From: Oculatellaceae cyanobacterium Prado106
GTDB lineage: Bacteria; Cyanobacteriota; Cyanobacteriia; Elainellales; Elainellaceae
Direction: 5' to 3'
Assembly: GCA_025454315.1 (NCBI GenBank)
Contig: JALOOP010000004.1
Location: forward strand, 1-41,740
DNA length: 41,740 nt
Part shown: positions 8,619-16,477 of the stretch, piece by piece
Layout: every line of letters begins with the position of its first letter
How positions within the stretch are numbered: the stretch's first letter is position 1
Made by a program: the position numbers and the translations under genes
The notes under the pieces: model-generated
The model's input: only the letters and a program-made list of their open reading frames with translations
Told to the model about the DNA's origin: nothing
Databases searched by the model: none

Positions 8619-8710
8619 GCATCACGCGATCGAATCGGAAGTCTGTTTGACCCCGTTTTGCGCGGCATCACGAGATCGAATCGGAACCTTGTTTGACCCA
8701 GTTTTACGCG
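8619..8710. repeat. 46-bp tandem direct repeat
   Basis: There are two adjoining 46-bp copies (8619-8664 and 8665-8710), each beginning GCATCACG and containing GATCGAATCGGAA, TTTGACC and GTTTT.CGCG. They differ at about six bases. The repeat lies just past the 3' end of the ABC permease gene. Confidence 0.85.
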
Positions 8711-8724
8711 GTGATCTAAACCGC

Positions 8725-9603
8725 TTAGTTTTTTACCCCGGTTGTGGCAATTCCCCGAATAAACTGACGTTGACTCACCAGGAACAAGAGAATCACAGGC
8801 AGAGTAGTAATCACCACTGCGGCCATTAACAGCGACCAATCGTTAGTAAACTGCTCCTGAAATTCCGCCAAGGCCAGTTGAACCGTGCGGAGTTCTGGGC
8901 GCGTTGTGAAGACTAGGGGCTTAAACAGGTCGTTCCACTCAGCCGTAAAGGTGAAGAGAAACAGCGTCAGCAAGGCCGGACGGGCAAGCGGCAGCATCAC
9001 CTGCCAGAGAATTTGCCAGCGAGTGGCACCGTCTAGGGCTGCGGCCTCCTCCAGTTCCACCGGGATGGTTTGAAAGTATTGTCTTAATAGGAAAATGCCA
9101 AACCCATTGGCGGCGGTCGGCAGAATCAAGGCTCCGTAGGTGTTGATCAGGTGTCCCCACTTGAGCACCAGGAAAATGGGGACGACGAGTAGCTGAAAGG
9201 GGATGATGAGGGTGGCCAGAATGATGAGGAGAATGGCCTGCTGTCCTTTGAACTGGAACCGCGCTAGGGCGTAGCCTGCCAGGGCGGAGGTGAGGATTTG
9301 TAGGGCGGTGACGGCTAGTGCCACGAGGGTGGAATTGGCAAAGGCTAAAAGAAAACTGCCGCGCTGCCAAGCGGCTTGATAGTTCGCCCAAGTCCAGCCC
9401 CCGGTTTGGGTGCCTTCAATGGGGGTTCCCGCAACCATGCCCCCAGCGGTCAGGGAGGTGAACAGGACGATCGCCAAAGGCAGCAACACCAGAACTGCGC
9501 CCAGGATAAGGGCGGTGAGGTTGAGCCAGGTGAGGAATTGGGCGATCGCAGATTGAGCCGAGAAGGGGGAAGTGAAGGGGCGATCGGGGGTGGTGGGTGT
9601 CAT
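8725..9603 (-). CDS. Carbohydrate ABC transporter permease (MalG/UgpE type)
   Basis: This is an inner-membrane permease of a CUT1 sugar importer. Six hydrophobic helices are visible (for example LILGAVLVLLPLAIVLFTSL, ILLIILATLIIPFQLLVVPIF and the last near VILLFLVSQRQFI). The cytoplasmic EAA loop that docks the ATPase is present as ELEEAAALDGATRWQILWQV. I start at ATG 9603 (292 residues, MTPTTPDRPF), which gives the usual length. An in-frame GTG at 9696 would add 31 Ser/Pro-rich residues; neither start has a good ribosome site. The second permease and the binding protein expected in a sugar importer are not adjacent. The ATPase at 2068-3321 is the nearest candidate partner, by inference only. 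Confidence 0.85.
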   Translation of the reverse strand: MTPTTPDRPFTSPFSAQSAIAQFLTWLNLTALILGAVLVLLPLAIVLFTSLTAGGMVAGTPIEGTQTGGWTWANYQAAWQRGSFLLAFANSTLVALAVTALQILTSALAGYALARFQFKGQQAILLIILATLIIPFQLLVVPIFLVLKWGHLINTYGALILPTAANGFGIFLLRQYFQTIPVELEEAAALDGATRWQILWQVMLPLARPALLTLFLFTFTAEWNDLFKPLVFTTRPELRTVQLALAEFQEQFTNDWSLLMAAVVITTLPVILLFLVSQRQFIRGIATTGVKN

Positions 9604-9837
9604 ACCGACTGAGGAGGAAAATGGGGAGGAAAATGGATTTGCTGTGCTTATCCGTGGAGCAGTAAAAGAAAGTCTATGCCTATTACTATCTATCACAGCT
9701 TGTAATTAAGCACCTGAACCCAGTAGGGTGTAATTTGGGAAGACTTTAGCGTGCCGACCCTAAACTCTTCGTTGTGTCATACTCAGGATTACGCTCATCT
9801 CATCGGCATGTTCTTAACTTAGGAGACGACAGAACCT

Positions 9838-10530
9838 ATGCAGCTTGCAATCAGCTCAGATCTTGATTTTCAAAGCGAGACTTATAAGGATGCCTACAGC
9901 CGGATCAACGCCATTGTAATCGAAGGCGAGCAGGAAGCTTATGAAAACTATCAGAAACTCGCTGAATTGCTCCCCCCCGAAGCCGAACAATTGCTAGGTC
10001 TGTCCAAGATGGAAAATCGCCACAAAAAAGGCTTTCAGGCTTGTGGAAAAAATTTGAGCGTGACACCAGACATGGACTTTGCCCAGGTCTTCTTTGCCGA
10101 TCTACACCGCAACTTTCAGGAAGCGGCTGCGGAAAATCGTATTGTCACCTGTCTGCTAATTCAGTCGCTGATCATTGAGTGCTTTGCGATCTCGGCCTAC
10201 AACATCTACATTCCGGTCGCAGATGATTTTGCGCGCAAGATCACCGAAGGCGTGGTCAAAGACGAGTACATGCACCTCAACTTTGGCGAGGAATGGCTGA
10301 AGGCAAACTTTGAAGCCTCGAAGGAAGAATTGGAAGCTGCAAATCGTCAAAACTTGCCGATCGTTTGGCGGATGCTGAATGAGGTGGAGCAAGATGCCAA
10401 GGTGCTGGGGATGGAAAAAGAAGCCCTCGTGGAAGACTTCATGATTAGCTACGGTGAGGCTTTGAGCAATATTGGGTTTACGACGCGTGACATTATGCGG
10501 ATGTCGGCTTATGGGTTGACGGCGGCTTGA
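9838..10530 (+). CDS. ado: Aldehyde-deformylating oxygenase (alkane synthase)
   Basis: The enzyme converts fatty aldehydes made by acyl-ACP reductase into alkanes (mainly C15-C17) plus formate, using O2 and ferredoxin electrons at a di-iron centre. The sequence matches the cyanobacterial family end to end at 230 residues. The metal ligands are in place by comparison with the Synechococcus elongatus enzyme, shifted by one: E31 in EGEQE, E59 and H62 in KMENRH, E114 in IIECFA, E143 and H146 in DEYMH. GGAG lies about 12 nt before the ATG. Acyl-ACP reductase normally follows immediately in cyanobacteria; here a terminator hairpin and the convergent PAM68 gene follow instead. Confidence 0.97.
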   Translation: MQLAISSDLDFQSETYKDAYSRINAIVIEGEQEAYENYQKLAELLPPEAEQLLGLSKMENRHKKGFQACGKNLSVTPDMDFAQVFFADLHRNFQEAAAENRIVTCLLIQSLIIECFAISAYNIYIPVADDFARKITEGVVKDEYMHLNFGEEWLKANFEASKEELEAANRQNLPIVWRMLNEVEQDAKVLGMEKEALVEDFMISYGEALSNIGFTTRDIMRMSAYGLTAA

Positions 10531-10543
10531 TTTTGACCGCAGA

Positions 10544-10588
10544 GACGCACCAGACGCAGAGGGGGGAAACTTCCTGTGCGTCTTTTAT
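10544..10588 (+). terminator. Terminator after ado
   Basis: GACGCAC (10544-10550) pairs with GTGCGTC (10576-10582), followed by TTTTATTTTTT. It lies 13 nt after the ado stop. Confidence 0.75.
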
Positions 10589-10654
10589 TTTTTGGGATTT
10601 TGTGGGTTGCTGTGAGGGTATTCGATTCCGCCAGTGATTCCGCGATAGAAATGC

Positions 10655-10702
10655 AAAAGACGCAGAAGGATTTTTTCGGATTCCCTTTGCGTCTTGTTTT
10701 TC
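10655..10702. terminator. Bidirectional terminator between ado and PAM68
   Basis: AAGACGCA plus GAAGGA pairs with TTCCCTTTGCGTCTT, flanked by A-rich and T-rich runs. It lies 26 nt beyond the PAM68 stop and can serve the minus-strand rpsO-PAM68 transcript and back up the ado terminator. Confidence 0.7.
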
Positions 10703-10728
10703 TGGAATTGGAATAACTTGGGGGAAGC

Positions 10729-11376
10729 CTAGTCTCCCTTTCTCTGCCTTTGCTGGCGGGTGCCTTCCCGCCATGCGGCGGTGGTGCGGCTCCAGTTGAG
10801 TTTGAATTCTTCGAGACCTAGTTTGCTGCCGGGGGTGTCTTCTTCCCAGGAGGAGGAGAGGACACCGTAGCTGAGTCCCAGAACACCTAGTCCAAACCAA
10901 CCCAGGCTGACCAGAAGGACGGCGTAAGTGGGGAGGGCGAAGAGATCTTGGCTGACGACGAGATAGCTGATGATGAAGGTGGACATGCCCAAAGCGGAGG
11001 GAATGCCACAAAATAAGGCCATTCGGCGAATCATTCGACGGCTGACGGCCTCGGGGATATCCGAGGTGGTTTTGGTCGCAGGAGCCGATTTCGCTGAGGA
11101 ATTAGGCGTTTTTTTCAGAGTGTCTTTTTGGGCCGCATCCCTATTTACCGCATTTACAGCGTTCTTTTTAGAAGCACTGTTTACAGTATTCTTTTTGGCC
11201 GTGTCATTTTTGACTGCATCTTTTCTAAGTGCGTCTTTCTTAGGTGCGTCTTTTTTGGCCGTATTCTTTTTGGAAGACGGCTCAAAGGGCATTGGTTTAC
11301 GAGTTGCAGCGTCGTCCGATGCCCCAGATGATGCCCCGGATTCGTTCTTGGGACGGTCTGCTTCAGGCTGAACCAT
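10729..11376 (-). CDS. PAM68-family photosystem II assembly protein
   Basis: PAM68 proteins are thylakoid membrane factors that assist early photosystem II assembly; the Arabidopsis homologue is needed for PSII biogenesis. The C-terminal core has the conserved RMIRRMALFCGIPSALGMS, two membrane helices (FIISYLVV..., YAVLLVSLGWFGLGVLGLSYG) and the LSSSWEED..GSKLGLEEF.LNW signature. The first roughly 100 residues are unusual: a lysine-rich run of five-residue repeats (KKNTA, KKDAP, KKDAL, RKDAV). The gene begins 8 nt after rpsO on the same strand, a pairing that supports the call and suggests cotranscription. Length is 215 residues, longer than usual because of the repeat tail. Confidence 0.9.
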   Translation of the reverse strand: MVQPEADRPKNESGASSGASDDAATRKPMPFEPSSKKNTAKKDAPKKDALRKDAVKNDTAKKNTVNSASKKNAVNAVNRDAAQKDTLKKTPNSSAKSAPATKTTSDIPEAVSRRMIRRMALFCGIPSALGMSTFIISYLVVSQDLFALPTYAVLLVSLGWFGLGVLGLSYGVLSSSWEEDTPGSKLGLEEFKLNWSRTTAAWREGTRQQRQRKGD

Positions 11377-11384
11377 AGGTTGGC

Positions 11385-11654
11385 CTAGCCCCGAATACCC
11401 AAACGGGTGATGAGGGCGCGGTACTCGTCCTGGCTCTTCTTTTGGATGTAGGCAAGGAGGCGTTTGCGCTGACCAATCATTTTGAGCAGGCCACGACGGG
11501 AGGCATGGTCTTTTTTGTTGGTCTTGAGGTGGGCGCTGAGCTTGTTTATGCGCTCGGTGAGCATGGCGACCTGGACTTCAGAAGATCCAGTGTCGGTTTC
11601 GTGGATTTGGTACTCAGAAATGAGTTCTTGTTTGCGTTCTTGCAGCAGTGCCAT
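11385..11654 (-). CDS. rpsO: 30S ribosomal protein S15
   Basis: S15 binds 16S rRNA early in assembly of the small-subunit platform. The 89-residue sequence has the full family pattern: [37 protein letters not shown] and [14 protein letters not shown]. It starts at ATG 11654 and is followed 8 nt later by the PAM68 gene. The region upstream (11655-11730) is AT-rich and must carry the promoter. Confidence 0.97.
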   Translation of the reverse strand: MALLQERKQELISEYQIHETDTGSSEVQVAMLTERINKLSAHLKTNKKDHASRRGLLKMIGQRKRLLAYIQKKSQDEYRALITRLGIRG

Positions 11655-11731
11655 GAGCTTGATGGGTTCCTAGTTCATTAATATACGCAGCTAACTATGC
11701 TATCACAAGTTGGTGGAAGGGAGGGAAATTT

Positions 11732-11934
11732 GTGGGAGTGGGGAGTAGGGAATAGGGAGTAGGGAGTAGGGGTGGTGGGGAGATAGGGGAATGGGGAGGT
11801 GGGGAGGTTCTTTGAATGGATACTTGAAAAGGCTGAAGAAATATTCCTATTCTCTCTCTCCAATTGATTCTATGAATGAGTCCAAGTTTCCCCCCTTCCC
11901 CCCTACTCCCTACTCCCCACTCCCTACTCCCCTC
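11732..11934. repeat. Facing pair of GGGAGTA / TACTCCC arrays
   Basis: The purine arm at 11732-11808 is built of GGGAGTA, GGGAATA, GGGGTGGT and GGGGAGGT words. The pyrimidine arm at 11889-11934 is CCCTACTCCCTACTCCCC. Both arms use the GGGAGTA word and are inverted across about 80 bp. The pair sits between the divergent rpsO and K+ channel genes, where no stop codon adjoins it. Confidence 0.85.
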
Positions 11935-12031
11935 AAAAACCGTTGGTTGCAGCACATCTATTTTGGCGTAGGTTGGAGATAATGGGCGATCGCGGGGGCG
12001 ATGTTGAGTTTAGTAGAGAGAGGCGGTAAGT

Positions 12032-13084
12032 ATGCGATCGCCAAGGCAGGGCATTTTTACGGGGGCTATGATCTTCGTCGTCACTCTGGTGGGGGCGGCT
12101 TTTGGCTATATTTTGTTTGGGTGTCCGCCTTTGGATGCCATTTATATGGTGGTGATTACCATTTTTGGCATTGGCTATGGGGAATTTTGTCCGGTTTCTC
12201 CGTTGCAGCGGGTGTTTACGATGCTGGTGATCATTGCTGGGGTTGTGTCTGCTGCGTTTATTGTGGGAGGGATTGTCCAAATGGTGACTGAGGGTGAACT
12301 GCATCGGGCGTTGGATAGCCGCAAGAAGACCCGAGACATTGAGCAATTGCAGGGGCACACGATTATCTGTGGCTTTGGCCGTATTGGTCTGATTTTGGCG
12401 CGGCGGTTGGAGGCTGAACAAGAGTCCTTTGTGATTGTGGATAATAATTCGGAGCGGATTCTGGGGGCGGAGGAAATGGGCTTCCGGGTCTATCAGGGGA
12501 ATGCCACCGATGAGGATGTTTTGCAGGCGGTGGGGATTCAGCGGGCTAGGGTTTTGGCGACGGTGCTGCCGGATGATGCGATTAATGTGTTTATTACGCT
12601 GACGGCTAGGGGGTTGAACCCGAATCTAATGATTGTGGCGCGGGGGGAGTTGCCCTCGACCGAGAAGAAACTGCGGTTAGCAGGGGCAGATCATGTGGTG
12701 TCGCCTGCGACGATTAGTGGGCAGATGATGTCGAATTTGATTACCCACCCGAATATGGTGGAGTTTTTGAGCCAGAATGACGAGCAAGCTCGGTTGAATG
12801 AGCTGCTGGCTCAAATTCAAGTGCAGGTGGATGAACTGAAGATTCCCCATGATTCGCCGATGGTGGGCAAGACGATCGGGGATTTGGAGGTGCGGGGCAA
12901 GGGGACGTTTATTGTAGTGGCGCTGCGAAAGCGGGGCGGTGATATTATGCTGCATCCCGGCTATGCCACGAAGTTGGATCAGGGCGATACGGTGATTGTG
13001 CTGGGGCATCGGGGGGATATTCCCAAGTTCACTCGGTTGTTTGAGGTGAAGAAGCAGTTGCGGTATCGGGGGGCGAAGACTTGA
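12032..13084 (+). CDS. Two-TM potassium channel with RCK domain
   Basis: The protein has one membrane helix (IFVVTLVGAAFGYILFG), a pore loop whose filter reads GIGYGEF (about residues 46-52), a second helix (VFTMLVIIAGVVSAAFIVGG), a cytosolic RCK_N Rossmann domain (ICGFGRIG at 113-119, DNNSERI) and a TrkA_C domain (VGKTIGDLEV, GDTVIVLG). This MthK/Kch-like plan fits a ligand-gated K+ channel. At 350 residues it is complete. The ATG is preceded by GAGGCGG about 10 nt upstream. The stop codon is immediately followed by a GGGGAAA array. The GYGE filter differs from the usual GYGD and is seen in other bacterial channels. Confidence 0.9.
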   Translation: MRSPRQGIFTGAMIFVVTLVGAAFGYILFGCPPLDAIYMVVITIFGIGYGEFCPVSPLQRVFTMLVIIAGVVSAAFIVGGIVQMVTEGELHRALDSRKKTRDIEQLQGHTIICGFGRIGLILARRLEAEQESFVIVDNNSERILGAEEMGFRVYQGNATDEDVLQAVGIQRARVLATVLPDDAINVFITLTARGLNPNLMIVARGELPSTEKKLRLAGADHVVSPATISGQMMSNLITHPNMVEFLSQNDEQARLNELLAQIQVQVDELKIPHDSPMVGKTIGDLEVRGKGTFIVVALRKRGGDIMLHPGYATKLDQGDTVIVLGHRGDIPKFTRLFEVKKQLRYRGAKT

Positions 13085-13144
13085 GGAGAAGGGGAAGGGG
13101 AAGGGGGAAAGGGAAAAGGGGAAAGGGGAAAGGGGAAAGGGGAA
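13085..13144 (+). repeat. Unpaired GGGGAAA array after the K+ channel gene
   Basis: A 60-bp purine run of GGGGAAG and GGGGAAA units starts at the base after the channel stop codon. I find no facing pyrimidine arm before the next gene. The following 180 bp hold a 12-bp duplication (AGATCAATACAG) and a 19-nt word, CGCACCAGACGCAGAGGGG (13222-13240), that is also found at 10546-10564. Confidence 0.8.
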
Positions 13145-13326
13145 ACACGGATAAAAATTCGATGAACACAGAGGCACTTAGATCAATACAGAGATCAATA
13201 CAGATGGGTGAATTATGGAAGCGCACCAGACGCAGAGGGGCATTTCTAAATTGCCTTGGGGGTGGGGAATCTTGGGTTTAAAGTTTGGGGGTGAATTGGG
13301 TTTAGACGATATATTCTATTGACGAC

Positions 13327-13872
13327 TTAGCGGTAAGCACCTTCCCAAGGGTCGATGGGTTGGCTGGGTAGGGAGACGGAGTGTTGGGTTTGGTCGTAGA
13401 GTTGGAAGCCTCGGGATTGGTAGTTTTTGAGGGCGTAGGGACCGTCTAGGGAGCAGGTGTGAACCCAGACTCGTTGGGTGTCCATTGCCCAAGCTTTTTC
13501 AATGCCGACACTGAGGAGATGGCCGCCGAAGCGTTGGCCGGTGAAGCCTTTTTGGAGGCCAAAGTAGGCGATTTCGACTTGGCGATCGGGTTGGGCTTCC
13601 AGTTCGACATAGCCGATGGGGGTGCCGGAGAGGTAGGCGACCCAGGTTTGGACTTGGGGGCGATCGAGATAGGTGAGCCAGCGATCGCGCGTCCAGGAGA
13701 GGCGATCGAGCCAGTACCAGTCTCCGCCGACGCTAGTGTAGAGGAATCGGCTGAATTCTGGGGAAGGGACGATCGCCTGTGCAATTTTGAAATCTGGGTG
13801 AGTCGATTGAGTGGGCTGGAGTTGCTCGGGGCGGAGCATTTCTAGATACCAGACGGTGACGGAGGTCAGCAT
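13327..13872 (-). CDS. GNAT family N-acetyltransferase
   Basis: This is a soluble GCN5-related acetyltransferase of unknown substrate. Strand VAYLSGTPIGYVELE, then VEIAYFGLQKGFTGQRFGGHLLSVGIEKAW form motif A, with QRFGGH as the acetyl-CoA pyrophosphate loop. The C-terminal part VWVHTCSLDGPYALKNYQSRGFQLYD is motif B. Length is 181 residues. The start could be ATG 13872 or the internal ATG at 13839; neither has a clear ribosome site. It lies 40 nt after the hypothetical gene 13913-15031 on the same strand, so the two are probably cotranscribed. Confidence 0.85.
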   Translation of the reverse strand: MLTSVTVWYLEMLRPEQLQPTQSTHPDFKIAQAIVPSPEFSRFLYTSVGGDWYWLDRLSWTRDRWLTYLDRPQVQTWVAYLSGTPIGYVELEAQPDRQVEIAYFGLQKGFTGQRFGGHLLSVGIEKAWAMDTQRVWVHTCSLDGPYALKNYQSRGFQLYDQTQHSVSLPSQPIDPWEGAYR

Positions 13873-13912
13873 TCAAAAAAATAGGGTCAGGAATAGGGCG
13901 CAGGGATTGAGG

Positions 13913-15031
13913 TTAGCCTCTGAAGATGCCGGACTGGTTGAGGAGGGTGAGAAAACTGGGGTAGTTCTGGTAGTCTCGTTGGATTTGTTTGATTTGCTCG
14001 ATGAACTGGGCGAGGCGGCCTTGATGTTCGGCGAGGTCGCGCAGGTCGATGAGATATTCGATCGCCTGTTCGTAGGCTTTGGTTTGTTTGAGTTCGATCA
14101 GGCGGCTGACCTCTTGCCACATGATGGCTTCTTTGGATGCAAGAGATTCAAGTTGGGCGATGCGGATTTGTCGGGAGACTTGCTGTTCGCGGGTTTTGCG
14201 GTATTTTTCTTTGTCGGCGGCGATATTGAGGAGTTGGGCGAGCGATCGCTGGGGTTGTGGCGGGAACTGGAGGATGGGCTGCGGTTGAAATTCCTCGCGG
14301 AGGCGTTTGAGCAATTGGCCTGCGACATGGGGTTCTCCCCGAGCGATCCGTACCAGGAATTCGTTGCGTTCGGCTTCGGGCAGGGCTGCTACCCATTCAT
14401 CTAGGGGTTCTTCGGTTTCATCTAGGAGCGGACTCGCTTCTGCGGCGGCTTCAATCAGGTCTTGGTCGAGGCCAAACAGATCGACAAAGGCTTCAAGACC
14501 CGCAGAGAGATTGCTGAGGTTGGCGGGAACAGGCGGTTCCAGGATGGTTTCATCTTCGCCTGCTAGTTCAATTTGGGCGGCAATCAACCAGGCCAGATAG
14601 AGGAGGCGAAAGTCTCCTCGGAGTAATTCTTCTCGGAGGGGAACGAGTTTGGTCAACCAGTCTTCATCGCGAATCCAGCCCATGCCTTCTTCTTCGCAGA
14701 TGTCGATGTCGAGTAGAACAAACTCTTCGGTGAAGGAGACGGTGAGAAACTCGGGGACTTGGTAGGCGGCAAAGACGGCGGGATTGATGAGCGATCGCGG
14801 AAACCGAAGAATCAGTTGCTGGACGCCAAAACTCGCCTGGTAGAGCATGGCATCGAAGCATTTTTCGACGACTTGCTTCGGCTGCACGGGAAAATCCCCA
14901 TAGTTATAAACGAAAACGGCTTTGGTGGGAGTTAGCTCGACCCGACTGGACAAGCTTCTGACATAGGATTGCTCTGCCCGAGTTAGGGGGCGATCGATCG
15001 CCTGAAATTCATAGTGCTGGTACTCACTCAT
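13913..15031 (-). CDS. Conserved hypothetical protein (372 aa)
   Basis: It opens MSEYQHYEFQAIDRPLTRAEQ, followed by SSRVELTPTKAVFVYNYGDF and CFDAMLYQASFGVQQLILRFP. This is an N-terminal pattern I associate with a widespread family often encoded beside SWIM zinc-finger proteins (recalled, not verified here). The middle is acidic and Leu-rich; residues about 265-372 are helical and charged (KEKYRKTREQQVSRQIRIAQLESL, then AYEQAIEYLIDLRDLAEHQG), resembling a TPR-like or coiled-coil tail. There is no membrane segment and no catalytic motif. No SWIM gene is present in the window; the downstream neighbour is a GNAT. Function is unknown. Confidence 0.75.
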   Translation of the reverse strand: MSEYQHYEFQAIDRPLTRAEQSYVRSLSSRVELTPTKAVFVYNYGDFPVQPKQVVEKCFDAMLYQASFGVQQLILRFPRSLINPAVFAAYQVPEFLTVSFTEEFVLLDIDICEEEGMGWIRDEDWLTKLVPLREELLRGDFRLLYLAWLIAAQIELAGEDETILEPPVPANLSNLSAGLEAFVDLFGLDQDLIEAAAEASPLLDETEEPLDEWVAALPEAERNEFLVRIARGEPHVAGQLLKRLREEFQPQPILQFPPQPQRSLAQLLNIAADKEKYRKTREQQVSRQIRIAQLESLASKEAIMWQEVSRLIELKQTKAYEQAIEYLIDLRDLAEHQGRLAQFIEQIKQIQRDYQNYPSFLTLLNQSGIFRG

Positions 15032-15224
15032 AGCCGCTGGAAGGAGAAGTGCTGAGTGCTGAGGGGCTAGTGCTGAAGGGCAAATGCTAAGGGCTGGGGT
15101 GGGGGGAATAGTTCGTTTTTTTAGCCACAGATCCCTGACGATGAGTCAAGGGGATGAGCTTTGGCGGTTTCAGCGCGAGTAATCAGCACTCGATGGGGAT
15201 AGTCTGTTGAAAATGGGGCTGGGT

Positions 15225-15818
15225 TTAGGAACTGTAGCGTTCTTCTGCCCAAGGTTCGCCACGATGGTGGTAGCCGTTGCGCTCCCAAAAGCCGAGTTCC
15301 TGGTGGTCGAGAAATTCTAGGCCATTGATCCACTTGGCGCTTTTCCAGGCGTAGATGTGGGGGACAACCGATCGCATGGGGCCGCCATGCTCAGGGGGGA
15401 GGGGTTCGCCGAAGAGGGTATGGGCGAAGAAGTTTTCTTCTCGGATGAAGTCATCCATGGAGATATTGGTGGTGTAGCCACCGTAGCAATGCTCCATGAC
15501 ATGGACGGCTTTGGGGTCAACTTCAATATGTTGGAGGAAGTCGGTGACTTTGACACCTGTCCATTGGACATCTAGTTTTGACCAGGTGGTGACGCAGTGA
15601 AAATCGGCGGTGAAGTTGTTCTGGGGCATGGCCATGAAGTCGTCCCAGGTGAAGGTTTTGGGTGTTGCTAGTCCCCAAACTTTGAATTCCCAGGTGTCGC
15701 GGTTCACGACCGGGGTTTGGCCATAGGTCAGCACTGGAAAGCCGCTGGCGAGATGTTGGCCGGGGGGAACTCGATGTTGTTGATCTGCTCCCGGCTTTTG
15801 GAAAAATTTACCGATCAT
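15225..15818 (-). CDS. Sulfite oxidase-like molybdopterin oxidoreductase
   Basis: This is a small (197-residue) member of the sulfite oxidase/MsrP fold that binds molybdopterin. The Mo-ligating cysteine is C75 in DFHCVTTWS; TWDDFMAMP precedes it, and HGGPMRSVVPHIYAWKSAKWINGLEF is the conserved cofactor segment. There is no Tat signal, so it is probably cytoplasmic, unlike periplasmic MsrP. No heme or membrane subunit lies beside it. It stands alone, 193 nt upstream of the hypothetical-GNAT pair. The substrate is unknown; the reductase or oxidase direction cannot be judged from sequence. Confidence 0.88.
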   Translation of the reverse strand: MIGKFFQKPGADQQHRVPPGQHLASGFPVLTYGQTPVVNRDTWEFKVWGLATPKTFTWDDFMAMPQNNFTADFHCVTTWSKLDVQWTGVKVTDFLQHIEVDPKAVHVMEHCYGGYTTNISMDDFIREENFFAHTLFGEPLPPEHGGPMRSVVPHIYAWKSAKWINGLEFLDHQELGFWERNGYHHRGEPWAEERYSS

Positions 15819-15940
15819 AAAGCCTCTACGGGGTTGTGTAAGCTTTTAGGGGGGATGGGGCGATCGCCTTATTTCCTTGAATTGTAGCGTTTTCAAGCAA
15901 GATGGAGCGCGAGGAAGAATGCCAAAGGAAAGATATGGAG

Positions 15941-15981
15941 AGAGGATGGAGTGACCCATGCTCAAGGTCACTCCATCCTCT
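15941..15981. terminator. Perfect 16-bp inverted repeat downstream of rpmF
   Basis: AGAGGATGGAGTGACC (15941-15956) and its exact complement (15966-15981) enclose a 9-nt loop. It lies 77 nt past the rpmF stop. No strong T-run follows on the minus strand, so it may be an mRNA-stabilising hairpin or protein site rather than a simple terminator. Confidence 0.6.
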
Positions 15982-16057
15982 ATTTCCATTGAAGACTTTC
16001 CATTAAAGACAGTTACGAATAGATTGACCGAAGGCTAACCTATTCCCAATCCGAATC

Positions 16058-16228
16058 TTACTCTTCCTCTTCTTCATCCTGTGGATAAATAAAGCTGGTG
16101 GAGCGGTTCGTTAGAACGGATTTGCCGAGGGAGAGCGCTTTTTGTGCAGCAACAGCGGCCTTCCGCTTCCAAGTTGCTTTGCGTTGATCGCGTTTGCCGT
16201 TTGAGGTTTTCTTCTTAGGGACTGCCAT
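16058..16228 (-). CDS. rpmF: 50S ribosomal protein L32
   Basis: L32 is a small protein of the large ribosomal subunit. The 56-residue frame reads [20 protein letters not shown] at its start, the L32 signature, and ends in an acidic run, DEEEEE. The cyanobacterial type lacks the zinc-binding cysteines found in some other bacterial L32 forms. The start is ATG 16228. The gene is monocistronic as far as can be seen. Confidence 0.93.
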   Translation of the reverse strand: MAVPKKKTSNGKRDQRKATWKRKAAVAAQKALSLGKSVLTNRSTSFIYPQDEEEEE

Positions 16229-16300
16229 GGCCGGACGGGGTGATTTTTACAACCTTTCTATAGTAGCGGGTAAAGGGGAAATTGGTACCAAACTTTATTT

Positions 16301-16476
16301 GGGGAGTGGGGAGTGGGGAGGTAGGGAGATGAGGAGATGAGCATAAACCTTTGCCTTTCCCCTTTCGCCTTTCCCCTTTCGCCTTTCGCCTTTCCCCTTT
16401 CCCCTTTCGCCTTTCCCCTTTCGCCTTTCGCCTTTCGCCTTTCCCCTTTCGCCTTTCGCCTTTCCCCTTTCCCCTT
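16301..16476. repeat. Facing arrays: GGGGAGT arm and long CCTTTCG/CCTTTCC heptamer array
   Basis: A short purine arm (GGGGAGTGGGGAGTGGGGAGG) lies at 16301-16337. A longer heptamer array (CCTTTCC and CCTTTCG alternating, about 18 units) fills 16347-16476 and ends 1 bp before the stop of the minus-strand ABC gene. The two arms use different motifs. The CCTTTCG/CCTTTCC alternation looks like an ordered higher-order repeat. Confidence 0.9.
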
Positions 16477-16477
16477 C

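Noticed and set aside
8450-8839. 129-codon minus-strand ORF spanning the 46-bp repeats
   Set aside because: It overlaps the permease gene end in another frame and its repeated segment comes from the tandem DNA duplication; no protein features.
13811-14404. 197-codon plus-strand ORF opposite the hypothetical gene
   Set aside because: Phe/Gly/Asp-rich mirror frame of the real minus-strand gene.
15046-15100. AGTGCTGA-type micro-repeats upstream of the hypothetical gene
   Set aside because: Too short and degenerate to separate from chance; common wording in cyanobacterial spacers.
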